29,525 nt of DNA from DASSBG01 sp965651365 (GCA_965651365.1 CBFGSA010000020.1:1-29525), one strand, 5' to 3'. Shown: positions 7,109 through 14,879, numbered from the stretch's first letter. Notes: generated by a model from the letters alone, not told the origin. Made by a program: numbers and translations.

Positions 7109-8335
7109 ATGCGGCAATTTGAAGCGCCAAGGCGCAATTTTAAGGGGGCGGCCATATTCTGGTCGCTCCCGCTTTCCTTTCTGGCCGGGACAGTTCTTCT
7201 GACTTCCCCCGTGGTCACGCTTGCTGCTTCCCCCGATTCCCATTCTGAAGCTGCATCTTCGGTCGGCTCCGCGTCGGATTTGATGCAGCGCTGGCGCGGC
7301 TATGCATTGAGCCGGATCACCCCCGATTTCAGCTGGGCCAGTCAATCCGTCCCGGATACAGCTGCGCCGACCGTGCTTGATCGACTCGACAGTCAGCGCG
7401 TCCAGCTGGCGGTGCCTCTGGACAGCCACGCCGGACTGGCCTTGACCCTGGCCGTTCAGGATTTGCCACTGGCCAACCAGCCGCGACTGCAATCGGATCG
7501 GCGAACAGACAGCACCCCGGTGCTGGGGCGCTTGAATTCACCCTTCGTGGGCAGCGCCACCAATACCGGCATCAGCCGCCGGTTCGGGAAATCTGGCAAG
7601 CTGGATTTGTCGGTGGTTCTCGCGCATCAGCGGTTCGCGGCAGCCTCGCTCGACGGCCACGATTATCTGGTCGATCAGCCACAGCCCGGCGTGTCGGCAT
7701 TGGCAGGAGCCTCCAATGGCTCCGGACTGGAACTGGGTGCGAGCGATTCTCTGGGTGTCGGCCTGGGCTGGTACGCGGGCTATCGGTCCCGCATCAATAT
7801 GGATTCCTTCCAGAACTACCGCGGCATCTATGGCAACCCCGGTGATCTGGATATCCCGGCGCGCATGCAGCTGGGGCTGTCGTGGCAGGCGGCTCAGCGG
7901 ACCTGGTTGGATGCTGGCGTGGAGCGGATCAAGTACAGCTCGATCGAGCCTTTCGTCTCGACGGCATTGCCGCGCCGCCTGCTGGCCGTGCTGGGCGATG
8001 GCACGAGCCCCGAGTTCAGTTGGCGTGATCTGGATGTGTACAGTCTCACGGTGGGCCATGAGTTCAGTCCGCGCAACCGCGTGAGTGTCCGTTACAGCAC
8101 CGGCGAGCAGCCGCAGCCGACGTCACCTCTGCTGGCACGTGTCCTGAAGGCCGATTCGGCAGATTACAGTCTCGGCTTGTCCTTCATGCATCGCGTGGAT
8201 GCTCTGCAGTGGCGGTTCATGGCCAACTATGCACCGGCCGAGTTCGTGCTCGGCGTACCCACCAGTGCGCGACGCGACAATCCTGGCAGCGCCCGCCAGC
8301 TGGAATTCGAATCCACCTGGTCCTGGAGCTTCTGA
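7109..8335 (+). CDS. Outer-membrane beta-barrel protein, FadL/OmpP1-like in its C-terminal half
   Basis: The 408-residue precursor has a basic N-terminus and a hydrophobic signal (about residues 13-40, ending VVTLAA). It is built of alternating amphipathic strands and ends in WSWSF, the aromatic C-terminus recognised by the BAM machinery. The C-terminal half resembles FadL-type transporters: SFQNYRGIYGNPGDLDIPAR, then FSWRDLDVYSLTVGHEFSP, then RVSVRYSTGEQPQP. The N-terminal hatch with its NPA motif, expected in FadL, is not seen. The protein may therefore be a divergent relative or a different barrel. If FadL-like, it would take up hydrophobic compounds across the outer membrane. It is alone on its strand, with its own promoter, divergent from the protease operon. 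Confidence 0.6.
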   Translation: MRQFEAPRRNFKGAAIFWSLPLSFLAGTVLLTSPVVTLAASPDSHSEAASSVGSASDLMQRWRGYALSRITPDFSWASQSVPDTAAPTVLDRLDSQRVQLAVPLDSHAGLALTLAVQDLPLANQPRLQSDRRTDSTPVLGRLNSPFVGSATNTGISRRFGKSGKLDLSVVLAHQRFAAASLDGHDYLVDQPQPGVSALAGASNGSGLELGASDSLGVGLGWYAGYRSRINMDSFQNYRGIYGNPGDLDIPARMQLGLSWQAAQRTWLDAGVERIKYSSIEPFVSTALPRRLLAVLGDGTSPEFSWRDLDVYSLTVGHEFSPRNRVSVRYSTGEQPQPTSPLLARVLKADSADYSLGLSFMHRVDALQWRFMANYAPAEFVLGVPTSARRDNPGSARQLEFESTWSWSF

Positions 8336-8438
8336 GCTCCCCGCAGCGCGGTCTTTCGTGAGTCGTACCGCCACCTGCCTGACACGCGTCGATCCCCGGA
8401 ATCCACTTTTCAGCCCGTGACCCCGCGCAACCGAGTGA

Positions 8439-8458
8439 ATTGCCTGCGCGCAGGCAAT
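8439..8458. repeat. Perfect 20-base palindrome between convergent genes
   Basis: attgcctgcg/cgcaggcaat is fully self-complementary. It lies in the 198-base gap between the ends of the outer-membrane protein and phoH genes. As RNA it would fold as an 8-bp stem with a CGCG loop on either strand, suiting a bidirectional transcript end, but no T-run follows. The rest of the gap shows nothing recognisable. Confidence 0.45.
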
Positions 8459-8533
8459 CACCGTCGCGATATCTTGGTCAACCGATTTCCTGCGCGAACC
8501 GCACTCACCATTCCCGGGATCTCCGCGAATGTC

Positions 8534-9925
8534 TCACAAGGCTTCGGAAGCAAAATCCGCAAGCCGTGAGCGTTCGCCACGACGCAGCGTGATGTGCGCG
8601 GCATGGGCCCAGTTCTTGAAACGGTCAACGGCAAAGGTCAGGCCCGATGTGGTTTCGGTGAGGTAGGGTGTGTCGATCTGCTCGACATTGCCCAGGCACA
8701 CGATCTTGGTACCCGGTCCGGCGCGCGTGATCAGGGTCTTGATCTGCTTGGGTGTCAGGTTCTGGGCTTCGTCGATGATCAGGTAACGCGCCTGGAACGT
8801 GCGCCCGCGCATGAAACTCGATGAGCGGATCTTGACCTTCGACGCCAGCAGGTCGTTGGTGGCCTGGCGCGCCCAGGTGCTGCCATCATCCGGGTTGGTC
8901 AGCACTTCCAGATTGTCGGTCAGGGCGCCCATCCATGGCGTCATCTTCTCTTCCTCGGTGCCGGGCAGGAAGCCGATGTCCTCGCCGACCGACACGGTGG
9001 CGCGGGTCATGATGATCTCGCGGTAGCGCTGCTGATCCATCACCTGGGCCAGCCCGGCGGCCAGCGTCAGCAGGGTCTTGCCGGTGCCGGCCGTTCCCAG
9101 CAGGGTGACAAAGTCGATGTCCGGGTCCATCAACAGGTTCAAGGCAAAGTTCTGCTCGCGATTGCGGGCGGTAATGCCCCAGACACTGTGCTTGGCCTGG
9201 GTGTGGTCGTCCAGCAACACCAGGGTGGCCTTGCCGTCGTTGCACTCTGTCACACGCAACTCGATGTTGTTCTCACCCGGCAGGTACAGGCACTGGTTGG
9301 GGTACCAGTGTTCCTCCTCGCCAGGTTCGAGCGCGTACCAGGTGCGGCCGTGCTCGCTCCACGAGCGCAGCTCGGGATGGCGATCCCAGAAGTCGGCAGG
9401 CAGTTCCTGCGAACCCGAGAACAGCAGCGCGAAATCATCCAGCGCGCGGTCGTTTTCGTAGTCTTCACTGCGGATGCCGGCAATGGTTGCCTTGATGCGC
9501 AGGTTGATGTCCTTGCTGACCAGGATCACTGGCGCATCGGTACGCCGCTCGCGCAGCTCCAGGACGGCCGCCATGATCTGGTTGTCGGCCTTGCCGTGGC
9601 CGTTTTCCGTGCGTTGCTGGAAATGCAGGCGGCCATGGCTGGCAGCGTCGCTTTCCAGTTGCAAGCCGGCCGGATTGTCCAGTGGCAGGCCGTCGGCAAT
9701 GCCGGCACCGTCCTGGCGCTCGATCAGTTCGTTGAAAAAACGGCTGGCCTGGCGGGCGTTGCGCGAGACTTCCGAGGAGCCCTGCTTTTTCTCGTCCAGC
9801 TCCTCCAGCACGGTCATCGGAATGAAAACATCGTGCTCTTCGAAACGGAACATCGCGGTCGGATCGTGCAGCAGCACGTTGGTGTCCAGCGCATAGATGC
9901 GCTTGCCCTGGTCGGCTTCAGTCAT
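8534..9925 (-). CDS. PIN-PhoH fusion protein (PhoH2-type ATPase/RNA helicase-ribonuclease)
   Basis: The 463-residue protein has an N-terminal PIN nuclease domain (RIYALDTNVLLHDPTAMF, acidic Asp13, about residues 8-150) joined to a PhoH P-loop ATPase. Walker A is GTAGTGKT (277-284) and Walker B is LIIDEAQNLTP (382-392). PIN-PhoH proteins characterised in other bacteria unwind and cleave RNA, and some are toxin-antitoxin linked. Here the gene stands with prxQ and gcvR, without an antitoxin-like partner, so a housekeeping RNA role is more likely. ATG 9925 (MTEADQGKRIYALD) has AGGAGA ten bases upstream. The TTG at 9949 would place that Shine-Dalgarno inside the coding sequence and was rejected. 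The gap from prxQ is 39 bases, consistent with co-transcription. Confidence 0.9.
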   Translation of the reverse strand: MTEADQGKRIYALDTNVLLHDPTAMFRFEEHDVFIPMTVLEELDEKKQGSSEVSRNARQASRFFNELIERQDGAGIADGLPLDNPAGLQLESDAASHGRLHFQQRTENGHGKADNQIMAAVLELRERRTDAPVILVSKDINLRIKATIAGIRSEDYENDRALDDFALLFSGSQELPADFWDRHPELRSWSEHGRTWYALEPGEEEHWYPNQCLYLPGENNIELRVTECNDGKATLVLLDDHTQAKHSVWGITARNREQNFALNLLMDPDIDFVTLLGTAGTGKTLLTLAAGLAQVMDQQRYREIIMTRATVSVGEDIGFLPGTEEEKMTPWMGALTDNLEVLTNPDDGSTWARQATNDLLASKVKIRSSSFMRGRTFQARYLIIDEAQNLTPKQIKTLITRAGPGTKIVCLGNVEQIDTPYLTETTSGLTFAVDRFKNWAHAAHITLRRGERSRLADFASEAL

Positions 9926-9964
9926 GCAGGTGCGTTCTCCTGTTGGCAACTCATGCAGCGCAGG

Positions 9965-10423
9965 TCATTCGGGAATGGCGTCGAGCACGGCCCGGGCGTG
10001 TCCCTTGACCCGCACCTTGCGCCAGAGTTCCGCAATTTTTCCTTCTGGATCAATCAGAAACGTGCTGCGCACCACGCCCAGACCAATCTTGCCGTAAAGC
10101 TTTTTCTCGTGGATGACCTCGAAGGCCTTGCACCAGACTTCGTCCGGGTCCGACACCAGTGGGAACGGCAGCTCGTGCTTGCTGCTGAAGCCATGGTGGG
10201 ACCTGGCCGAATCACGCGAGACGCCGATGATCTCGGCATTGCGCTGGCGGAATTGCGGGTACAAGTCGCGAAAATCCCTGGCTTCGGTGGTGCAGCCCGG
10301 CGTGTTGTCGCGCGGGTAGAAATACACCACGACCCACTGGCCCTGGAAGTCGGCCAGGCGGATGGTGGCGTTGTCGCCGGTGGTGCCGGACAGGGAAGGA
10401 GCAGGCTTGCCTTGTTCGATCAT
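9965..10423 (-). CDS. bcp: Thioredoxin-dependent peroxiredoxin of the Bcp/PrxQ family
   Basis: The 152-residue protein reduces hydroperoxides using a peroxidatic Cys and thioredoxin. Cys44 lies in YPRDNTPGCTTEARDF, the PrxQ active-site signature. The resolving Cys usual in many PrxQ proteins five residues later is Arg49 here. The only other obvious Cys is Cys98 (DEVWCKAFE), aligned with E. coli Bcp Cys99, so resolution, if intramolecular, would use that residue. FLIDPEGKIAELWRKV and the C-terminal helix are typical. ATG 10423 lies 12 bases after the gcvR stop, indicating one transcript. Length is normal for the family. Confidence 0.93.
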   Translation of the reverse strand: MIEQGKPAPSLSGTTGDNATIRLADFQGQWVVVYFYPRDNTPGCTTEARDFRDLYPQFRQRNAEIIGVSRDSARSHHGFSSKHELPFPLVSDPDEVWCKAFEVIHEKKLYGKIGLGVVRSTFLIDPEGKIAELWRKVRVKGHARAVLDAIPE

Positions 10424-10435
10424 GCGGACTCCGGA

Positions 10436-10993
10436 TCAGAATTTCATGGGGTCGAGGATGGCATCGAGATTGAGGCCGTCGCACAGTTCGAGGAACTCGT
10501 CACGCAGTGCGGCAATGTGGCTGTCGGCGGGCACGCCAATCGTGATCTGGGCCGAAAACATCGCCGCGCCGGTCTGCATGGCCTGATAGCGCATCGATAC
10601 CATCTGCTCGATGCTGATGTGCCGCTGGCTGAAAAAGTTGACGATCGCGGCCAGAATGCCGGCCTTGTCGGCCGATATCACCTCAACCATGTACGGCAGC
10701 AGATTGGCTTGCACGTCGCGTGCCTCGGTGCGGTACCAGCTCAGATGCAGCTCGTGATCACGCGCCAGCCGCTCGAGTACGCCTTCGAGCTTGGCAATGG
10801 CATCCCACGAGCCTTGAGCCAGCAGCGCCACGCTGCAGTCCGAACCCAGCGTTGAAACGCGTGCATCAGCCAGGTTGCAGCCGCTGTCGGCAATGCGCTG
10901 CACCAGCATGGGCAGCGGCGACACATCGGCGGTGGTGAGGGCATGCACCAGCAGGCGGTGCTCGTTTCCGGGGCGCTTGGCAGGGACGTTCAA
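10436..10993 (-). CDS. gcvR: GcvR-type ACT-domain regulatory protein (glycine cleavage system transcriptional repressor family)
   Basis: The 185-residue protein consists of two ACT domains without a DNA-binding domain. The first spans about residues 12-85 (LLVHALTTADVSPLPMLVQ and ADSGCNLADARVSTLGSDCS). The second spans about 98-180 (YMVEVISADKAGILAAIVNF and ISIEQMVSMRYQAMQTGA). In E. coli GcvR binds glycine and antagonises GcvA at the gcv promoter by protein contact; whether the partner exists here is not visible. The start is TTG 10993 (TTG AAC GTC CCT), with GGA about ten bases upstream; no ATG precedes the ACT domain in frame. It is the first gene of the gcvR-bcp-phoH run, divergent from dapA. 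Confidence 0.88.
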   Translation of the reverse strand: MNVPAKRPGNEHRLLVHALTTADVSPLPMLVQRIADSGCNLADARVSTLGSDCSVALLAQGSWDAIAKLEGVLERLARDHELHLSWYRTEARDVQANLLPYMVEVISADKAGILAAIVNFFSQRHISIEQMVSMRYQAMQTGAAMFSAQITIGVPADSHIAALRDEFLELCDGLNLDAILDPMKF

Positions 10994-11215
10994 GCTGATG
11001 ATTTCCGTGGTGGCAGCCGTTCGCAGGGTACGGCCGGACAGGTCTGCAGCTTAAGGCGGCTGGCGCACGCGTGCAAGGCAGGTTCACGCGCCCCGCTATC
11101 GGCGCAGGCGCTGCAGTACAGATACCGGGCAACCCCTGTTTTCGCCTGTCATTGCATGGACGCCGACAGCGCCGGGCCGCTACCATGCGGGTTTGACATT
11201 CCACGGAGCACACAG

Positions 11216-12094
11216 GTGCACATCCACGGCAGTATTTGCGCTCTGGCAACCCCGTTTGATGAGCGGGGGGCGCTTGAGCTTGCCGCATTCGGACGGCTGA
11301 TCGAGCAACAGCTTGCAGGTGGAACCCAGGCCCTGGTGGTCGCCGGTTCAACCGGCGAAGCACACATGCTTGATGTGGACGAATACGAGCGATTGCTTGG
11401 TGTCGCCGTGCGTCAGGTTGATGGTCGGGTGCCGGTGATTGCCGGTTGCGGCAGTGCTGCCACGGCGGCGACCATCACGGGCTGCAAACGCGCCGCTGCA
11501 ATCGGTGCCGATGCTGCGCTGGTGGTGACACCTTACTATGTGCGTCCGGATCAGCGTTGTCTGGAGGCGCATTTCCGCGCTGTGGCCGACGCCGCCGAAC
11601 TGCCGATCATCCTGTACAACGTGCCGAGTCGCACGGCTTGCGACATGCCGCCGGCGACCGTGGCGGCTCTGTGCCGGCATCCACGGATCATCGGCATCAA
11701 GGAGGCGGTGCCCGATTCGCAGCGCATCGCCGCCTTGGCTCGGTTGGCTTCGGACGATTTCGTGTTTTTGTCCGGTGATGACGGCAGCGCGATGGAGGCG
11801 ATGCTGGCTGGGGCAGCCGGTACGGTGTCGGTCGTGGCCAATGCCGTACCGCGCTTGTTCCGCGCCTTGTGTGATGCGGCACTTGCCGGTGATCGCGCGC
11901 GGGCCGGGCAGGTCAATGATCGACTGGCACCGTTGCTGGAGGCGCTGGCCTGCGCACCCAACCCGATCGCGGTCAAGGCGGCTCTGGCAGCGCTTGAAAT
12001 CTGCCCGGATCAGGTCCGCATGCCGTTGCTGCCCTTGCCCGATGGCGAGGCGCGCTCGCGACTGGCCGAGCTTGCGATCGGCCTGCAGGCCTGA
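11216..12094 (+). CDS. dapA: 4-hydroxy-tetrahydrodipicolinate synthase DapA
   Basis: DapA condenses pyruvate with aspartate semialdehyde, the first committed step to diaminopimelate and lysine. The 292-residue TIM barrel has Schiff-base Lys162 in IIGIKEAVPD, Tyr134 in ILYNVPSRT and Arg139. VVTPYYVRPDQ and FLSGDDGSAME are also diagnostic. The proton-relay pair that is Thr-Thr in the E. coli enzyme (GTTGES) reads Ser45-Thr46 here (GSTGEA), a conservative change. The open frame runs upstream to 10943, but GTG 11216 has GGAG seven bases before it and yields the standard family length. A TACCAT hexamer at 11181-11186 could be the -10. The lipoprotein gene follows after 21 bases, as bamC follows dapA in enterics. 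Confidence 0.93.
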   Translation: MHIHGSICALATPFDERGALELAAFGRLIEQQLAGGTQALVVAGSTGEAHMLDVDEYERLLGVAVRQVDGRVPVIAGCGSAATAATITGCKRAAAIGADAALVVTPYYVRPDQRCLEAHFRAVADAAELPIILYNVPSRTACDMPPATVAALCRHPRIIGIKEAVPDSQRIAALARLASDDFVFLSGDDGSAMEAMLAGAAGTVSVVANAVPRLFRALCDAALAGDRARAGQVNDRLAPLLEALACAPNPIAVKAALAALEICPDQVRMPLLPLPDGEARSRLAELAIGLQA

Positions 12095-12115
12095 AAACCG
12101 GATACACTATTGCCC

Positions 12116-12751
12116 ATGAAATATTCCAGCTTGCTCATAATCGCCTGCCTGCCCCTGCTGGCTGCCTGTCATCGCGATACCCGGCCCGACTGGCAGCAGG
12201 CCAGGGTCGCGCCACATCTCGAGATTCCGGCAGGGATCGATACGCCCGGCCGCAGTGCCGAAATGTCCGTGCCTGCGGCAGTCGGCAAGGTCGAAGGTTC
12301 GGTGCACGATGACACCACTCCGCCGACCACGGTTGCGATGACCAGTGACCAGGATCCGGCAGCGGCCTGGCAGACGGTAACCGATCGACTGAAAGCTGCG
12401 GATGCGGGCCAGGTGATCAGCCGCGACGACCAGGAGCACAATCTGGGGGTCAGCATCAAGGGTAGTCAATTGCCCAAGCCCGAGGGTGGATTCTTTTCCC
12501 GGATGTTTCGCAGCAAACCGGACCCGAAGCGGGATTACTTCACCCACATCAAGGTGATATCGGAAAACGGCGAGACCTTCGTCAACCTGGATGGTGACGG
12601 TCGCGCGGTGCTGTATTTCGGACACTTGCTGGAAGGCAAGTCCCTGCAGTTCGCGAAGGCCAAGGGCGGCAGTGTCAGTGTTGAGTACAAGCGCAATCGC
12701 GTGCGGAGTGAAAACTCCGGCGCTCCCGACGCATCCGGGCGGACAAACTGA
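12116..12751 (+). CDS. Outer-membrane lipoprotein, possibly a short BamC-like protein
   Basis: The 211-residue precursor has a lipoprotein signal peptide (MKYSSLLIIACLPLLAAC) with lipobox LAAC and lipidated Cys18. After an extended segment, residues about 80-200 could form one helix-grip domain: AAAWQTVTDRLKAADAGQVI, then FFSRMFRSKPDPKRDYFTHI, then TFVNLDGDGRAVLYFGHLLE. BamC (NlpB) of the outer-membrane barrel assembly complex has two such domains and about 340 residues, and its gene lies directly after dapA in many gammaproteobacteria. Position and domain character therefore suggest a reduced BamC-like protein, but I see no motif that proves it. ATG 12116 starts the signal peptide; TTG 12110 is in frame but unneeded. 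TACACT at 12103-12108 ends seven bases before the ATG. Confidence 0.6.
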   Translation: MKYSSLLIIACLPLLAACHRDTRPDWQQARVAPHLEIPAGIDTPGRSAEMSVPAAVGKVEGSVHDDTTPPTTVAMTSDQDPAAAWQTVTDRLKAADAGQVISRDDQEHNLGVSIKGSQLPKPEGGFFSRMFRSKPDPKRDYFTHIKVISENGETFVNLDGDGRAVLYFGHLLEGKSLQFAKAKGGSVSVEYKRNRVRSENSGAPDASGRTN

Positions 12752-12859
12752 GATCGCGAATGCGCCAGGCAATGCCGTTGCATTGAGCTTGCTGGCGTTG
12801 TCGGTCGCCTGTCGACAGCCAGTGGCGCACCGAAACGAGTGGGCCAATGGCCTGTGAAA

Positions 12860-12935
12860 TGGCGCTCCCTACGAGACTCGAACTCGTGTTCCCGCCTTGA
12901 GAGGGCGATGTCCTGGACCGCTAGACGAAGGGAGC
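12860..12935 (-). tRNA. tRNA-Glu (anticodon CTC)
   Basis: A 76-base cloverleaf on the minus strand with CCA encoded. The acceptor stem pairs GCTCCCT with AGGGAGC, followed by discriminator G and CCA. The anticodon arm reads tcgcc-ctCTCaa-ggcgg, so the anticodon CTC reads GAG. The T-arm (gagttcgagtctc) is canonical. It lies between the dapA-linked lipoprotein gene and pcnB, on the strand opposite to both. Confidence 0.95.
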
Positions 12936-12953
12936 GGAATGTCGAAGCGCGCT

Positions 12954-12959
12954 AGTATA
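12954..12959 (-). promoter_or_regulatory. Candidate -10 box for tRNA-Glu
   Basis: TATACT (5/6 to TATAAT) on the minus strand ends 18 bases before the tRNA's first base. TTCGCG lies 17 bases upstream as a weak -35. Confidence 0.45.
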
Positions 12960-13027
12960 TCGGAATAATCCGGCGGCGCGAAGCCTTCCGGGGCGGAAAT
13001 CTGCATGTATCGAAATGGAATGTCAAT

Positions 13028-14356
13028 TTGAGTGATCAAGCCGGGGCCGATCGGTCAGCCGATGCACACATCATCCCGCGGGACCAGCATGCGGTGTCGC
13101 GCAAGAACATCAGTCAGGCCGCGCTGAAGGTATTGTATCGGCTGCACGACAGCGGATTTGCCGCCTTTCTGGTGGGTGGTGCCGTGCGCGATTTGCTGCT
13201 GGGCGTGCAGCCCAAGGATTTCGACGTGGCCACCGATGCCACACCCGAGCAGGTCAAGCACCTGTTCCGCAACTGCCGCCTGATCGGGCGCCGCTTCCGG
13301 CTGGCGCATGTGATCTTCGGCCGCGAAATCATCGAGGTGGCGACCTTTCGCGGCAGCAGTGATGAGGATGACCAGCGCAGCCAGAGCGTGGATGGGCGTA
13401 TCGTGCGCGACAACGTCTGGGGCAGCATCGAGGAAGATGCCGTGCGCCGCGATTTTCGCGTCAATGCCCTCTATTACGACATTGCCGATTTCAGTGTGCG
13501 CGACTACGTGGGTGGCATGCAGGATCTGGACAACCGCGTGCTGCGTCTGATCGGCGATCCGGAGACGCGTTATCGCGAAGACCCGGTGCGCATGTTGCGC
13601 GCAGCGCGCCTGGCGGCCAAGCTCGACTTCGCGATTGGCCCCGAGGCGGCCGCGCCACTGGCCAAACTCGGCCCGCTGCTGGACGGCGCGCCACCGGCGC
13701 GCCTGTTTGACGAGACCTTGAAGCTGTTCCTGTCCGGGCACGGTCTGGCCAGCATGCGCCGGTTGCGCGAGCACGACCTGCTGGTGCATCTGTTCCCGCC
13801 CACGGCGCACGCTCTGGCGCACGATCCGAACGGCCACTATCTTGATCTGCTGGAGCGTGGTCTGGCCAATTCCGACCGGCGGGTTGCCGAGGACAAGAGT
13901 GTGACACCGGCCTTTCTGCTGGCCTTGCTGCTGTGGGGCGAAGTGCGTCACCGCGCCGAGTGCGCCGTGGAAAACGGTGAGCTGGTGGCTTTGGCATGGC
14001 AGCAGGCATCAGCGGACGTTATCCGCGAGCAGACCCGGCGTGTGGCCATGCCGCGGCGTTTTGTCTACGCGATGGAAGAAATTTGGGCGTTGCAGTTGCG
14101 CTTCCCGGACCGGCGCCGCAAGCGCGTGTTGCGTCTGCTGGACCATCCGCGCTTCCGGGCGGCCTATGATTTTCTGCTGATGCGGCAAGGCGAGTCCGAA
14201 GCCATTGCCGAATCTGGCCGCTGGTGGACCGAGGTGCAGGAGATGCCACGCGACGCGCTGGCCAATTTGCCTGGTTCGCAGCCACAAGGCAGCACGGGCA
14301 GCAAGCGCAAGCGTCGCCGCAGACCGCGCAAGACGGCCGGGGGCGGCAGCGATTGA
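13028..14356 (+). CDS. pcnB: Poly(A) polymerase I PcnB
   Basis: PcnB adds 3' poly(A) tails to RNAs, marking them for decay in the cytosol. The 442-residue protein has the class II nucleotidyltransferase core: AAFLVGGAVRDLLLG, then PKDFDVATDATPEQV with metal-binding Asp64 and Asp66, then LIGRRFRLAHV. The middle carries the RNA-binding segment (YREDPVRMLRAARLAAKLDF), which distinguishes pcnB from some tRNA nucleotidyltransferases. IIPRDQHAVSRKNIS near the N-terminus and the basic tail KRKRRRRPRKTAGG are typical of proteobacterial PcnB. The only start before the conserved region is TTG 13028 (TTG AGT GAT), with GGA about ten bases upstream. Its TGA overlaps the folK start. Confidence 0.93.
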   Translation: MSDQAGADRSADAHIIPRDQHAVSRKNISQAALKVLYRLHDSGFAAFLVGGAVRDLLLGVQPKDFDVATDATPEQVKHLFRNCRLIGRRFRLAHVIFGREIIEVATFRGSSDEDDQRSQSVDGRIVRDNVWGSIEEDAVRRDFRVNALYYDIADFSVRDYVGGMQDLDNRVLRLIGDPETRYREDPVRMLRAARLAAKLDFAIGPEAAAPLAKLGPLLDGAPPARLFDETLKLFLSGHGLASMRRLREHDLLVHLFPPTAHALAHDPNGHYLDLLERGLANSDRRVAEDKSVTPAFLLALLLWGEVRHRAECAVENGELVALAWQQASADVIREQTRRVAMPRRFVYAMEEIWALQLRFPDRRRKRVLRLLDHPRFRAAYDFLLMRQGESEAIAESGRWWTEVQEMPRDALANLPGSQPQGSTGSKRKRRRRPRKTAGGGSD

Positions 14357-14844
14357 CCCGTGCCTGGATTGCTCTGGGCAGCAATCTGGATGACCCGGTT
14401 GCACAAGTGCGCTCCGGACTCCGGATGCTGGCCAACGGTGATGATCGCTGGCAACTGGTGCTGGCCTCGCGCCTGTATCAAACGCCGCCCTGGGGCAAGA
14501 CGGATCAGCCGGATTTCATCAATGCCGTCGCCGCGCTGGACACCGATCTGTCGGCACGCGAGCTGCTGGCAGGCCTGCAATGCATCGAACATGCCCACGG
14601 CCGCCGCCGCAGCGGGCCGCGCTGGGGCCCCCGCACGCTGGACATCGATCTGTTGCTGTTTGGCCAGGAAATCATGGATTGCGATGAGCTGACGTTGCCG
14701 CACCCGCGACTGCACGAGCGTGCTTTTGTACTGCTGCCGCTGGCCGAGCTTGCACCGGAACTCGAGATTCCCGGCAAGGGGCCGGTCGCGACGCTGCTGC
14801 GCGTGATTGATTGCAGCGGCTGCCGGTTGGCCAAAAGGCGCTAG
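14353..14844 (+). CDS. folK: 2-amino-4-hydroxy-6-hydroxymethyldihydropteridine pyrophosphokinase FolK
   Basis: FolK transfers pyrophosphate from ATP to hydroxymethyl-dihydropterin in folate synthesis. The 163-residue protein starts MTRAWIALGSNLDDPVAQV, the HPPK signature. It has YQTPPWGKTDQPDFINAV for pterin binding, GPRTLDIDLLLFG with metal-binding Asp97 and Asp99, and LPHPRLHERAFVLLPL. The frame is open well upstream into pcnB, but TTG 14353 begins at the family N-terminus and overlaps the pcnB TGA (TTGA), a translational coupling arrangement. The pcnB-folK-panB-panC-panD order is shared with other proteobacteria. Length is normal. Confidence 0.92.
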   Translation: MTRAWIALGSNLDDPVAQVRSGLRMLANGDDRWQLVLASRLYQTPPWGKTDQPDFINAVAALDTDLSARELLAGLQCIEHAHGRRRSGPRWGPRTLDIDLLLFGQEIMDCDELTLPHPRLHERAFVLLPLAELAPELEIPGKGPVATLLRVIDCSGCRLAKRR

Positions 14845-14855
14845 CACCGCATAAT
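14827..14855 (+). promoter_or_regulatory. Candidate internal promoter for panBC
   Basis: TTGGCC (14827-14832, 4/6) is followed by 17 bases and CATAAT (14850-14855, 5/6). It overlaps the end of folK and would start transcription about 20 bases before the panB TTG, letting the pan genes be expressed apart from pcnB-folK. Confidence 0.45.
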
Positions 14856-14879
14856 GGCGGTTTTCTGTCGGGGCGTCTC

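Noticed and set aside
8534..9925. PIN-PhoH gene as part of a toxin-antitoxin module
   Set aside because: No small antitoxin gene overlaps or precedes it. The upstream neighbours are bcp and gcvR, and the order fits a conserved housekeeping cluster.
9188..10855. A 555-codon plus-strand open frame across phoH, bcp and gcvR
   Set aside because: It is antisense to three genes with clear motifs, contains no recognisable domain, and is a common artefact of GC-rich coding sequence.
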